From: Avoscillospira_A sp052117125
GTDB taxonomy: Bacteria; Bacillota; Clostridia; Oscillospirales; Oscillospiraceae
DNA: 64,000 nucleotides
Reading direction: 5' to 3'
NCBI RefSeq assembly: GCF_052117125.1
Contig: NZ_JBQKJT010000014.1
Span: 1-64,000 of the forward strand
In this document: piece by piece, positions 45,114-53,400 of the stretch
Position numbering within the stretch: position 1 is the first letter of the stretch
Layout: each line of letters opens with the position of its first letter
Notes under the pieces: generated by a model
Databases searched by the model: none
The model's input: the letters and a program-made list of their open reading frames with translations, nothing else
Told to the model about the DNA's origin: nothing
Made by a program: the position numbers and the translations under genes

Positions 45114-46748
45114 ATGAAACGACAATTGAAACGGATTTTGGGAGCAGCGTTGTCGCTGACTTTGCTGTTAGGGTTGGCCCTGCCATCTGCTGCGGCAAAA
45201 CCAGAATTGCAGACTGCCATGGAAACCAGCACAGCCTACATGCTGCGCACCGTCCAGGAGCCCCAAGTGGGCTCCGTGGGCGGGGAGTGGGCCGTGATCG
45301 GTCTGGCACGCAGTGGCTGCGATGTGCCGCAATCTTACTGGGACCAGTATTATAATACAGTAGAGGACTATGTGGAGGACCACAAAGGCAATCTCCACGA
45401 TAAAAAATATACAGAGTATTCCCGTGTGATCGTGGCCCTCACCGCCATTGGCGCCAACCCTGCTGATGTGGCAGGTTATAATCTGCTCACGCCTTTGGGA
45501 GACTTTGATAAGACCATCTGGCAAGGCATCAACGGTCCCATATGGGCGCTGATTGCTTTGGATTCCGGCAACTATGCCATGCCTCAAAATGACAAAGCTG
45601 CCACCCAGGCCACACGACAGATGTATGTGGATGAAATTCTTTCGCGGCAGCTGGAGGACGGCGGTTGGAATCTAACGGACAAAGGCGGAGATGGTCAAAG
45701 CGATCCGGATATCACCGGCATGGCGCTGCAGGCTCTGGCTGGTTATCAGGATCAGGCCAATGTACGGCAGGCCATTGATCGGGCATTGACGTGTTTAAGC
45801 AATCTGCAGGAGAGCGATGGCGGCTACGCCAGTCACAATACCAGCAGTTCCGAGAGCGTTGTACAAGTGATCGTTGGCTTGTGCGCCCTGGGAATCGATT
45901 TGCAGGATGCTCGTTTTGTAAAAAATGGCCATACTTTGCTGGATAATTTGCTCAGTTATCAAAATCAAGATGGAAGCTTCCTGCATACCTCTGCCGGTGG
46001 TGGAGACAATCAGATGGCCAGCGAGCAAGGTCTCTATGGCCTGGTGGCGGCCCAGCGGGCTGTTACCGGAAAGAGCGCCCTTTACGAGATGAATGATGTG
46101 ACAATCCATGTTACTGGTGTAACAGTGGAAACGATCGGTCTACCTGGTAAGCACGCCGATGTCAAACCGGTGCCCGTCAGCGGCAGCGTCTCCTTTGCCG
46201 ATGTGACCGGCCATACCAACCAGAAGGCCATTGAGGATCTGGCGTCCCGGGGCATCATCAACGGCAAGGGCGAAAACCGCTTCGATCCCAATGCCACCAT
46301 GACCCGTGCGGAGTTTGCCGCCATCATCGTGCGGTCCTTAGGGCTGACGCCCAAGGCTACCAATGCCTTTACCGATGTGGCCGCCGATGCATGGTATGCC
46401 GGTTATGTGGGCACTGCCTATTCCTACGGTATCATCACCGGCGTTGGCAGCGGACGCTTCAATCCGAGCGGTACGATCACCCGGCAGGAAGCAGCTGTCA
46501 TGGTGGCCCGTGCTGCCAAGCTTTGCGGCATGGATACGGAACTGGAAAACTACGAAATTCTCAATACACTGGCCCAGTTTACCGACTATGTGACCGTTGC
46601 TCAGTGGGCCCAGGAGAGCCTTGCCTTCTGCTATGGTGAAGATATCCTCGATCAGAGTGATCTGAATGTAGAGCCTAACCGTGCCATCCTGCGGTGTGAG
46701 ATCGCCGAGATGCTGCATCGGATGCTGGGCAGCGCCAAGCTGCTGTAA
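45114..46748 (+). CDS. Alpha-toroid (intrinsic-factor alpha-domain-like) protein with three SLH units
   Basis: 544 residues. A signal peptide (1-27, ending SAAAK) precedes a helical region (about 35-330) with prenyltransferase/terpenoid-cyclase-type repeats (GGEWAVIGLARSG, LEDGGWNL, QESDGGYASHN, NQDGSFLH), the fold used by the alpha domain of eukaryotic intrinsic factor and transcobalamin. Three SLH units follow (about 360-540: GENRFDPNATMTRAEFAAII, GSGRFNPSGTITRQEAAVMV and a weaker third). It should sit outside the cell on wall polymer. The start at 45114 has GGAG 8 bases upstream. It begins a tightly packed operon with DUF4430 and ECF genes, which supports a corrinoid-binding role. Confidence 0.75.
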   Translation: MKRQLKRILGAALSLTLLLGLALPSAAAKPELQTAMETSTAYMLRTVQEPQVGSVGGEWAVIGLARSGCDVPQSYWDQYYNTVEDYVEDHKGNLHDKKYTEYSRVIVALTAIGANPADVAGYNLLTPLGDFDKTIWQGINGPIWALIALDSGNYAMPQNDKAATQATRQMYVDEILSRQLEDGGWNLTDKGGDGQSDPDITGMALQALAGYQDQANVRQAIDRALTCLSNLQESDGGYASHNTSSSESVVQVIVGLCALGIDLQDARFVKNGHTLLDNLLSYQNQDGSFLHTSAGGGDNQMASEQGLYGLVAAQRAVTGKSALYEMNDVTIHVTGVTVETIGLPGKHADVKPVPVSGSVSFADVTGHTNQKAIEDLASRGIINGKGENRFDPNATMTRAEFAAIIVRSLGLTPKATNAFTDVAADAWYAGYVGTAYSYGIITGVGSGRFNPSGTITRQEAAVMVARAAKLCGMDTELENYEILNTLAQFTDYVTVAQWAQESLAFCYGEDILDQSDLNVEPNRAILRCEIAEMLHRMLGSAKLL

Positions 46749-46761
46749 GGAGAATCCTGCA

Positions 46762-47682
46762 ATGTGGTGGAAACAGCATAAATGGAAAGTCCTTGCACCG
46801 CTTTTAATCGTCGCGGTGCTGGTCGGCGCGTTCTGGTACGGCGGCAACGCGCCCGGCGCACGGGGCTGGACCGTTGCTGCCAATGAGACAGCCCAGTCTG
46901 CACCGAAAGACGATGTTCAGGAGATTGTAAAGCCGGTGCAGATGGAGAAGCCCACAGTGGCGGAACCGGTACCGGAAGGACCAATAGAAGCGGAAAAGCA
47001 GGAAGCTCCTGCATCAGCGGAGGAGCCGAAGGAAGAACCGACGGTCACGGCGCCTGAGCAGCCCACAGCCCCAGAACAGACTGCGGCTCCGACCACTTCC
47101 CAACAGCAGGAGCAGGAACAACCGAAACCGGCCCAAGTGGAAGAGCAGCCGGAGATGGTCATTGACCCAGAGACGGGAAAGGATCAGTATTTGACTGACC
47201 CAGTGCCGGAAGGCAAGCCGCTGCCGGTGGAACCGCAGGATGTGACGATTGGCACAACGGCATACAGCTGCACCATTTCCATCTCCTGCGCTACCATTCT
47301 GGACAATCTGGACCTCTGTGCTCCGGAGAAGAAGGAACTGGTGCCGGAGGATGGCTGGATTCTGGAGCCCATGACCGTCACTTTCTATGAGGGAGAAAGT
47401 GTCTTTAACGTGCTGCAGCGCACCTGTAAGCAGCAAAAAATCCATATGGAGGTTGAGGACACACCCATGTATAACTCTGCCTATATCGAAGGCATTCATA
47501 ACCTCTATGAATTCGATGTGGGCGAGCTGTCCGGCTGGATGTACAGCGTCAACGACTGGTTCCCCAACTATGGATGCAGCCGCTATCAGCTGCAAGACGG
47601 TGATGTCGTCGAGTGGGTCTACACCTGTGACCTGGGTGAAGATGTCGGGCGGGGCTTTACGGAGAACAGAGGAGCGAACTGA
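46762..47682 (+). CDS. DUF4430 (transcobalamin C-terminal-like) anchored protein
   Basis: 306 residues. One N-terminal membrane helix (about 9-27), a long Pro/Glu/Gln-rich spacer (about 40-160), then a DUF4430 domain (about 165-300) with the typical GESVFNVLQRTC start and LSGWMYSVNDWFPNYGCSRYQLQDGDVVEWVYT end. DUF4430 is the fold of the beta domain of transcobalamin. Paired with the upstream alpha-toroid protein it could make both faces of a corrinoid binder. AAGGAGAATCC precedes the ATG. Confidence 0.85.
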   Translation: MWWKQHKWKVLAPLLIVAVLVGAFWYGGNAPGARGWTVAANETAQSAPKDDVQEIVKPVQMEKPTVAEPVPEGPIEAEKQEAPASAEEPKEEPTVTAPEQPTAPEQTAAPTTSQQQEQEQPKPAQVEEQPEMVIDPETGKDQYLTDPVPEGKPLPVEPQDVTIGTTAYSCTISISCATILDNLDLCAPEKKELVPEDGWILEPMTVTFYEGESVFNVLQRTCKQQKIHMEVEDTPMYNSAYIEGIHNLYEFDVGELSGWMYSVNDWFPNYGCSRYQLQDGDVVEWVYTCDLGEDVGRGFTENRGAN

Positions 47683-47684
47683 CC

Positions 47685-48590
47685 ATGCGGAACAGGGATG
47701 CGTTTTCCAGCTGTCACCCAGTCATCAATTTTTTGTATTTTGCTTTGGTCCTGATGGTGACCATGTTTTGCCTGCATCCCGTCATTTTGGGGATCTCTTT
47801 AGTCGGCAGCGTGGTCTATGCGGTGTACCTTAACGGTCAGCGGGCGGTGCGGTTTTCTCTGGCCTTTCTCCTGCCGATGATGGTGCTGACTCTGGTGGTC
47901 AATCCGGCCTTCAATCATCAGGGTGTCACCATCCTGACCTACCTGCCGACAGGCAATCCACTGACGTTGGAGAGCATCCTCTACGGCGTTTCGGCCGCCG
48001 CCATGCTGGCGGCGGTCATCTCCTGGTTTTCCTGCTATACGGCGGTGATGACCTCGGATAAATTTGTGTATCTCTTCGGCAGAGTGATTCCGGCCCTTTC
48101 TCTGGTGCTGTCCATGACGCTGCGCTTTGTACCCAAGTTCAAGGCACAGCTCCATGTGGTCAGTGAGTCCCAGCGATGTGTGGGCCGGGATGTGTCCGAC
48201 GGCAGTCTCCTGCGGCGGGTCCGCAACGCGGTGACTATCTTCTCCATCATGGTCACCTGGGCGCTGGAGAATGCCATTGAGACAGCGGACAGTATGAAAA
48301 GCCGCGGCTACGGTTTGCCCGGCAGAACGGCGTTCTCCATCTATCGCTTTGATGACCGGGATAAGACGATTCTGCTGTGGTTTTGCTGCTGCGGCATCGT
48401 TCTTGGCTGGGGAGCGTTGACAGGCGGCCTTTCCTGGCGGTATTATCCAACCATAAAGGGCGCGTCGCTGACGCCGGTGACAATCTGCCTGCTGCTATTT
48501 TGGGCAGGACTGTGTCTGACACCGGTGGTCATCAATGTCCATGCAGACCGTGTGTGGCGTGCGCTGCATTGTGAGGAGGCCGTAAAATGA
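47685..48590 (+). CDS. ECF transporter T component (EcfT/CbiQ-like)
   Basis: 301 residues with about six membrane helices. The two short coupling-helix motifs of EcfT are visible in SLLRRVRNAVTIF and the SMKSRGYGLPGR stretch (A-R-G-type coupling motif). It follows the DUF4430 gene by 2 bases and overlaps the next start by 4. EcfT links the substrate-binding S component to the paired ATPases. With the fused EcfA-EcfA-S gene two genes on, this forms a complete ECF importer. Confidence 0.85.
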   Translation: MRNRDAFSSCHPVINFLYFALVLMVTMFCLHPVILGISLVGSVVYAVYLNGQRAVRFSLAFLLPMMVLTLVVNPAFNHQGVTILTYLPTGNPLTLESILYGVSAAAMLAAVISWFSCYTAVMTSDKFVYLFGRVIPALSLVLSMTLRFVPKFKAQLHVVSESQRCVGRDVSDGSLLRRVRNAVTIFSIMVTWALENAIETADSMKSRGYGLPGRTAFSIYRFDDRDKTILLWFCCCGIVLGWGALTGGLSWRYYPTIKGASLTPVTICLLLFWAGLCLTPVVINVHADRVWRALHCEEAVK

Positions 48591-49570
48591 TTCAGAGTAT
48601 GAGTCTGCCGCTCTATTCTGGCACACTGGGGGAGTATCGTGACTGGGCAGATCTGCAACAGGAAATACAGGATCTGAGCTGTGATGGAATTGAGGCCATA
48701 TGGAGTGGAGAAGAGGTTCCGGAGGATATCCCGGCGGGCCTGGTACAGGGATATCACCTGATTTTCTTCCACGATTGGGTAGACCTGTGGAATGGGAATT
48801 GGTCGGCGCTAAAGGAGAAATACGGCTCTCTGGCTCAGGCTACCGCCATATACGGTGGTCTGAGTCGGGAGACGCTGCTGCGCCAGTACCGTGAAGACCT
48901 GGAACGGGCCGAGCGGCTGGGGGCGCAATATGTGGTGTTCCATGTGTCGGATGTCTCGATGGAAGAGTGCTTTACCTATCGGTTTTCCCACAGCAACGAT
49001 CAAGTCATCACTGCTGCCCTGGAGCTGATCAATGAATTGCTGACGGGAAAGCAGTGGACCTTTGTCTTCCTGGTGGAAAATCAGTGGTGGCCCGGTTTTA
49101 CCTTTACCGAACCCAGTCAGACCCAGCGATTGCTGGATGGTATTCACTATGCCAATAAAGGTATCCTGTTGGATACCGGTCATTTGATGAATTGCTGTGC
49201 CGAGCTGCAAAATCAGGCAGAGGGGGCCGCCTATATCAGCGCCATACTGGACCGTCACGGCAGTCTCTGCTCCATGATTCGCGGTATTCACTTTCACCAG
49301 TCTCTCAGCGGCAGCTATGTCAAAAGCCATACCGGCCGGCTGCCGAAAGCATGGCCGGCATCCTTTGAAGAACGCTTTGCCGTCAATTATGCCCATGTGC
49401 TGCAAATTGACCAGCACCAGCCCTGGACGGACGCTGCCATATTGCCCGTTCTGGAGCGGATCAAACCGGCATGGCTGACCCATGAATTGACGTCCCGCAC
49501 CCGGGAGAAACGGGCAAGTGCCATTGCTGTTCAGCAGGCGCTGCTCCAAAAGAAAGAGAGTGATCCATGA
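48587..49570 (+). CDS. AP-endonuclease-2-like TIM-barrel protein, possible CbiR-type cobamide remodelling enzyme
   Basis: 327 residues with the TIM-barrel pattern of the AP endonuclease 2/sugar isomerase superfamily. Candidate metal ligands are visible in VVFHVSD, FLVENQ, LLDTGHLM and RGIHFHQ. Sugar-isomerase members are common, but this gene sits in an ECF corrinoid-type operon, overlapping EcfT and the ECF ATPase by ATGA on both sides. CbiR, a cobamide-remodelling hydrolase known from Akkermansia, belongs to the same superfamily. The CbiR assignment is therefore inference from fold and context. Confidence 0.6.
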   Translation: MIQSMSLPLYSGTLGEYRDWADLQQEIQDLSCDGIEAIWSGEEVPEDIPAGLVQGYHLIFFHDWVDLWNGNWSALKEKYGSLAQATAIYGGLSRETLLRQYREDLERAERLGAQYVVFHVSDVSMEECFTYRFSHSNDQVITAALELINELLTGKQWTFVFLVENQWWPGFTFTEPSQTQRLLDGIHYANKGILLDTGHLMNCCAELQNQAEGAAYISAILDRHGSLCSMIRGIHFHQSLSGSYVKSHTGRLPKAWPASFEERFAVNYAHVLQIDQHQPWTDAAILPVLERIKPAWLTHELTSRTREKRASAIAVQQALLQKKESDP

Positions 49571-52210
49571 CAGATACCATTGTAATCGAAGACCTTTGTT
49601 TTTCCTATCCGGAACAGCCTGGGACTATTTTGCAGCATTTGACTCTGACGGTCCGGCGAGGAGAGTTTCTGGTGCTCTGTGGTCCCTCCGGCTGCGGAAA
49701 ATCCACGCTGCTGCGGCAGCTGAAAACGGTGCTTGCACCCCATGGACGCCGGAGCGGCACCATTCTTTTTGAAGGACAGCCACTGGATTCTATGGACCAG
49801 CGGCAGCAGGCGGAGCGAATCGGCTTTGTCCAGCAGAGCCCCGACAACCAGATCGTCACCGATAAGGTCTGGCATGAGCTGGCCTTTGGCCTGGAAAGTC
49901 TGGGCTATGAGACGCCGGTGATCCGACAGCGGGTGGCGGAAATGGCGGCCTTTTTCGGTATCGAAAGCTGGTTCTATAAAAACGTGACGGAACTGTCCGG
50001 CGGACAGAAACAGCTGCTCAACCTAGCATCTGTCATGCATGGCCATGCAGCCTTCGGTGCTGATCCTCGACGAGCCAACATCCCAGCTGGACCCAATCGC
50101 GGCATCGGACTTTCTGGCCACGCTGGGACGCATCAACCGAGAGTTGGGCACCACCATCCTTCTGACGGAGCACCGACTGAAAGATGCCTTCCCTCTGGCC
50201 ACTCGTGTGGCGGTGATGGAGCAAGGACGGCTCCTTTGCAGCGGCACGCCTGCCGAGGTGGGGGAGGCTCTGCGGGAAAAGGGTCATGCCATGTTTCTGG
50301 CCATGCCCACGGCCATGCGGGTGTGGGCGGCGGTGGAGCAGGTGGGACCCTGCCCAGTCACCGTCCGGGAAGGCAAGGACTGGCTGGCAGCCTATGGTAC
50401 GGCCCATCCTCTGGGCACGCTGCCGCCGGAACCAACCAGAACCTATCCGGAAGAACCGGTTCTGGAAGCGTCGGAGCTGTGGTTCAAGTATGAAAAAGAC
50501 GGTCCCGATGTGGTACGTGGATTTCACCTTGCACTGAAAAAAGGCGAATTCTATGCACTGCTGGGAGGTAACGGCGCCGGTAAGTCAACGTCTTTGAAGC
50601 TGCTGGCCGGACTTTTAAAACCCTATCGCGGTACGGTCCACGTCTGTGGAACTGTGGGCGCTCTGCCCCAGAATCCCCAGACGCTTTTTGTCAAAAAGAC
50701 CGTCCGGGAGGATCTGGCGGAAATTCTGGGCGGCAGCAAAGAGGAGGAGACAGCGCGTATTGCCCATGTGGTAGCTCTGTGTCGTCTGGAGGGACTGCTG
50801 GACCGACACCCCTACGACCTGTCCGGTGGAGAGCAGCAGCGGGCAGCTTTGGGCAAGGTCCTGCTGCTGAACCCGGATATTTTGCTAATGGACGAGCCCA
50901 CCAAGGGACTGGACGCGGAGTTCAAGCAGATCTTCGCAGAAATCTTGCAGGTGCTGCTGCGGCGCGGTGTTACGATTCTGATGGTCAGCCATGATATTGC
51001 ATTCTGTGCCCGATATGCTCACCGCTGTGCGCTCTTCTTTGACGGCAGTACGGTGGCAGAGGGGACGCCTCGGGCCTTCTTTTCCGGCAACAGCTTTTAC
51101 ACCACTTCTGCCAACCGTATGGCACGGGAACTGGCGTCGGAGGCCATCACGCCGGAAGATGTGATCGCCCTGTGCGGCGGGCAGCTGCCGCCTGTGCCGG
51201 AGCTGCCGGAGGATATCCCACTGCTTCCGGAACCGGAGGAGGGGAGCCCGGCGGAAAAGCCGAAAAAGCTGCCCTGGTGGCGCAAACTGCTGGCGGCATT
51301 GTCCGCTGCCGTTGCGCTGATATTGTTTTTCTCCTTTATGGGCGTGGCAGATCTGACGACGCTGGTCACTGCGGAGGGGCTGACTACCCTGGCGGGGGAA
51401 CAGCTGCTGCTGTACATCGTATTTTGTGTTTCTCTACTTGCGTTTGCCGTCTGTATTACGCGCCGCAGCCACCGACCAGACTATTTGCGGCAGACGCCAA
51501 AGGAACAGCGGAAGCTGACAAAACGTACGTTGGCAGCAACCATTCTGATCATACTGCTCATTCCTGTAACACTCTTTATTGGCATCACTTATCTGGGGGG
51601 AAAGAAGTATTATTTTATCTCCCTTCTGATTCTGCTGGAGACCATGCTCCCGTTTTTTATGATCTTTGAAGGCCGCAAACCCCAGGCCCGGGAGCTGGTG
51701 ATTCTGGCGGTTCTGTGTGCCATTGGCGTGGCGGGCCGGGCGTTCTTTTTTATGCTGCCACAGTTCAAGCCAGTGATGGCAGTGACTATCATCTCCGGCG
51801 TGGCGTTTGGCGGAGAAGCCGGTTTTCTGGTGGGTGCCATGACCATGCTGGCATCCAATGTCCTGTTTGGACAGGGGCCGCTGGCGCCATGGCAGATGTT
51901 TTCCATGGGTATCATTGGATTCCTTGCCGGTATCCTGTTCCGGAAAGGGCTGCTGATGCGGACGCGGGGGGCACTGTGTGTCTTTGGCGCTCTCTGCGCC
52001 ATCCTGATTTACGGCGGTATCATGAATCCGGCTTCTGCCCTGACGGCAAACCGGGAGCTGACAGGCGGCATGCTGCTGAGCAGCTATATCGTGGGAATGC
52101 CGTTTGACTGTATCCACGCCATGGCAACCTGGCTGTTTCTGTGGTTTGCCGCGGAACCTATGCTGGAAAAGTTAGACCGGATCAAAGTAAAATATGGTTT
52201 AATTGTATAG
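49567..52210 (+). pseudogene. Frameshifted EcfA-EcfA-S fusion of an ECF transporter
   Basis: Read across a frameshift, this is one gene of about 880 codons: ATPase 1 (Walker A GPSGCGKS, signature LSGGQKQ, then ILDEPTSQLD), ATPase 2 (GGNGAGKS, LSGGEQQR, LMDEPTKG), and an S-component-like membrane domain with about eight helices. A tandem CATG duplication at 50034-50041 shifts the frame between the signature and Walker B of ATPase 1. The first frame (from 49567) then runs as nonsense to 50493. Removing four bases restores VMAMQPSVLILDEP. It may be a sequencing error, a recent mutation, or a real break. Confidence 0.8.
50039..52210 (+). CDS. Downstream frame: end of EcfA1, EcfA2 and ECF S component
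   Basis: 723 residues if translated from the ATG at 50039 next to the CATG duplication. It begins MAMQPSVLILDEP, i.e. Walker B and H-loop of ATPase 1, then has a complete second ECF ATPase (about 140-360), a Pro/Glu-rich linker (about 380-410), and a membrane domain (about 425-715) resembling ECF S components (GRAFFFMLPQFKPVMAVTIISG, then the AGFLVGAMTMLASNVLFGQGP region). Without ATPase 1's Walker A it would carry one full ATPase only. The substrate is likely a corrinoid or related vitamin, judging from context. Confidence 0.7.
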   Translation: MAMQPSVLILDEPTSQLDPIAASDFLATLGRINRELGTTILLTEHRLKDAFPLATRVAVMEQGRLLCSGTPAEVGEALREKGHAMFLAMPTAMRVWAAVEQVGPCPVTVREGKDWLAAYGTAHPLGTLPPEPTRTYPEEPVLEASELWFKYEKDGPDVVRGFHLALKKGEFYALLGGNGAGKSTSLKLLAGLLKPYRGTVHVCGTVGALPQNPQTLFVKKTVREDLAEILGGSKEEETARIAHVVALCRLEGLLDRHPYDLSGGEQQRAALGKVLLLNPDILLMDEPTKGLDAEFKQIFAEILQVLLRRGVTILMVSHDIAFCARYAHRCALFFDGSTVAEGTPRAFFSGNSFYTTSANRMARELASEAITPEDVIALCGGQLPPVPELPEDIPLLPEPEEGSPAEKPKKLPWWRKLLAALSAAVALILFFSFMGVADLTTLVTAEGLTTLAGEQLLLYIVFCVSLLAFAVCITRRSHRPDYLRQTPKEQRKLTKRTLAATILIILLIPVTLFIGITYLGGKKYYFISLLILLETMLPFFMIFEGRKPQARELVILAVLCAIGVAGRAFFFMLPQFKPVMAVTIISGVAFGGEAGFLVGAMTMLASNVLFGQGPLAPWQMFSMGIIGFLAGILFRKGLLMRTRGALCVFGALCAILIYGGIMNPASALTANRELTGGMLLSSYIVGMPFDCIHAMATWLFLWFAAEPMLEKLDRIKVKYGLIV

Positions 52211-52279
52211 AACAAACTGAAAAAAAGCAGCCGACCAGATGCAAATAAGGGTAGGTATTTGTGAGACATCTGAGTTAAG

Positions 52280-52318
52280 TATAACCGGCGATTTGCTGTC
52301 GAGCTATCGCCGGTTATA
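52280..52318. terminator. Bidirectional terminator
   Basis: A perfect 13-bp stem (52280-52292 with 52306-52318, loop 13) between the ECF operon and the convergent HxlR-type regulator, with weak A/T flanks. Confidence 0.65.
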
Positions 52319-52334
52319 TTTATGCTGACAGGCA

Positions 52335-52700
52335 CTACTCTTGCAGTAAACACTGTGGGCAATGGCTTTTCAGATTGGAAAACTCCTGCATATGCTGATT
52401 GCCCCAGTCCCGGAGCTGCCGCAGGAGCTCCAGTAGCTCCACACCGGCATCGGTCAGCTGGTATTCCACTCGGACCGGAACCTCGTTGTACTGCTGGCGG
52501 CTGAGAATGCCGTAGCCTTCCAGACTCTTGAGGGACTGGGCCAGCATGACATTGGTGATGCCGGGTACGGCCCGTTTGATGGCATTGTATCGCCATGGTC
52601 TGCCGTCCTTCAACAGACAGATAATATTCAGCTTCCACTTGCCGCCGATGATGTCCATGGTCAGCCGCAGGGGGCAGAGATCGTGAAATGAAGAGTCCAT
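52335..52700 (-). CDS. HxlR-family transcriptional regulator
   Basis: 121 residues. The signature ILGGKW-like DIIGGKWKLNIICLL, ITNVMLAQSLKSLEGYGIL and VPVRVEYQLTDAG are hallmarks of HxlR winged-helix regulators, which often sense redox or reactive electrophiles. Cys residues near the ends (CPLRL at 9, CPQC at 114-117) could be sensor thiols. It is divergent from a flavodoxin gene, which it probably controls. GGAGG precedes the ATG at 52700. Confidence 0.9.
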   Translation of the reverse strand: MDSSFHDLCPLRLTMDIIGGKWKLNIICLLKDGRPWRYNAIKRAVPGITNVMLAQSLKSLEGYGILSRQQYNEVPVRVEYQLTDAGVELLELLRQLRDWGNQHMQEFSNLKSHCPQCLLQE

Positions 52701-52836
52701 GGGAGTTCCTCCAGGTCAGAATTTTCTTACCATGTTCAGAAAAACTGCGTTCTTGCCAGAGTGGTAAAAGTTGATATACTGGTAAGTGGTATGAAAAGTA
52801 TACCAGATATTCTTTAGAAAGCAAGAGGGAAGAACC

Positions 52837-53328
52837 ATGCAGATTTCCATTGTGTACGATACCAAGACCGGCAACACTGAGGAGATGGCCAAGTACATTA
52901 TCGAGGGCATCACTTCTGTAGAAGGGATGGAGGCCAAAGCTTTTTCCATCGATGCTATCGACGCCGACTATGTAAAGAACAGCTGCGGCCTTATCGTGGG
53001 TACGCCCACCTATAACGGCTACTTGTCCGCCCGTATGAAGACCTGGCTGGAAAGCGGTCCTGCCAAGTTGCAGGTAGCCGGTAAGCTGGCTGGTGCCTAT
53101 GCGACGGCAGCTTTTATCCACGGCGGCGGCGATCTGGCCATCCAGTGTATTCTGACTCATCTGATGGTGGACGGTATGATGACCTATTCCGGCGGTCAGT
53201 CCTACGGTATGCCCGTGATCCATTTGGGCCCTATGGCCATTGCGCCGCAGCTGGAGCAGTTTGCCGACCTGTTCCGTACTTATGGCCAGCGGATGGCCAC
53301 CCAGGCTGTGCGGCTGTATCAGAACTGA
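52837..53328 (+). CDS. Flavodoxin-like protein
   Basis: 163 residues of the flavodoxin/NADPH-dependent FMN reductase group: the phosphate-binding loop YDTKTGNTEEMA at the start, GTPTYNGYLSARMKTWLE in the middle, and a Gly-rich HGGGD loop. It should bind FMN and carry electrons or reduce small substrates. It lies opposite the HxlR-type regulator with a 136-bp gap; the gap has an inverted repeat TGGTAT-N7-ATACCA (about 52785-52805) that may be the regulator's operator. Confidence 0.85.
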   Translation: MQISIVYDTKTGNTEEMAKYIIEGITSVEGMEAKAFSIDAIDADYVKNSCGLIVGTPTYNGYLSARMKTWLESGPAKLQVAGKLAGAYATAAFIHGGGDLAIQCILTHLMVDGMMTYSGGQSYGMPVIHLGPMAIAPQLEQFADLFRTYGQRMATQAVRLYQN

Positions 53329-53345
53329 AACCATACCGGAGAGAC

Positions 53346-53383
53346 AAATGGCTGCAGCGATCTAGCAATCGCTGCAGCCATTT
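53346..53383. terminator. Bidirectional terminator
   Basis: A perfect 16-bp stem (53346-53361 with 53368-53383, loop 6), with T-run on the plus side, between the flavodoxin gene and the convergent minus-strand operon. Confidence 0.8.
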
Positions 53384-53400
53384 TCGGTGTTTTAAGCCAT

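Noticed and set aside
50034..50041. Phase variation through the CATG repeat
   Set aside because: Only two copies are present; slipped-strand switching normally needs a longer tract, so a one-time duplication or sequence error is more likely.
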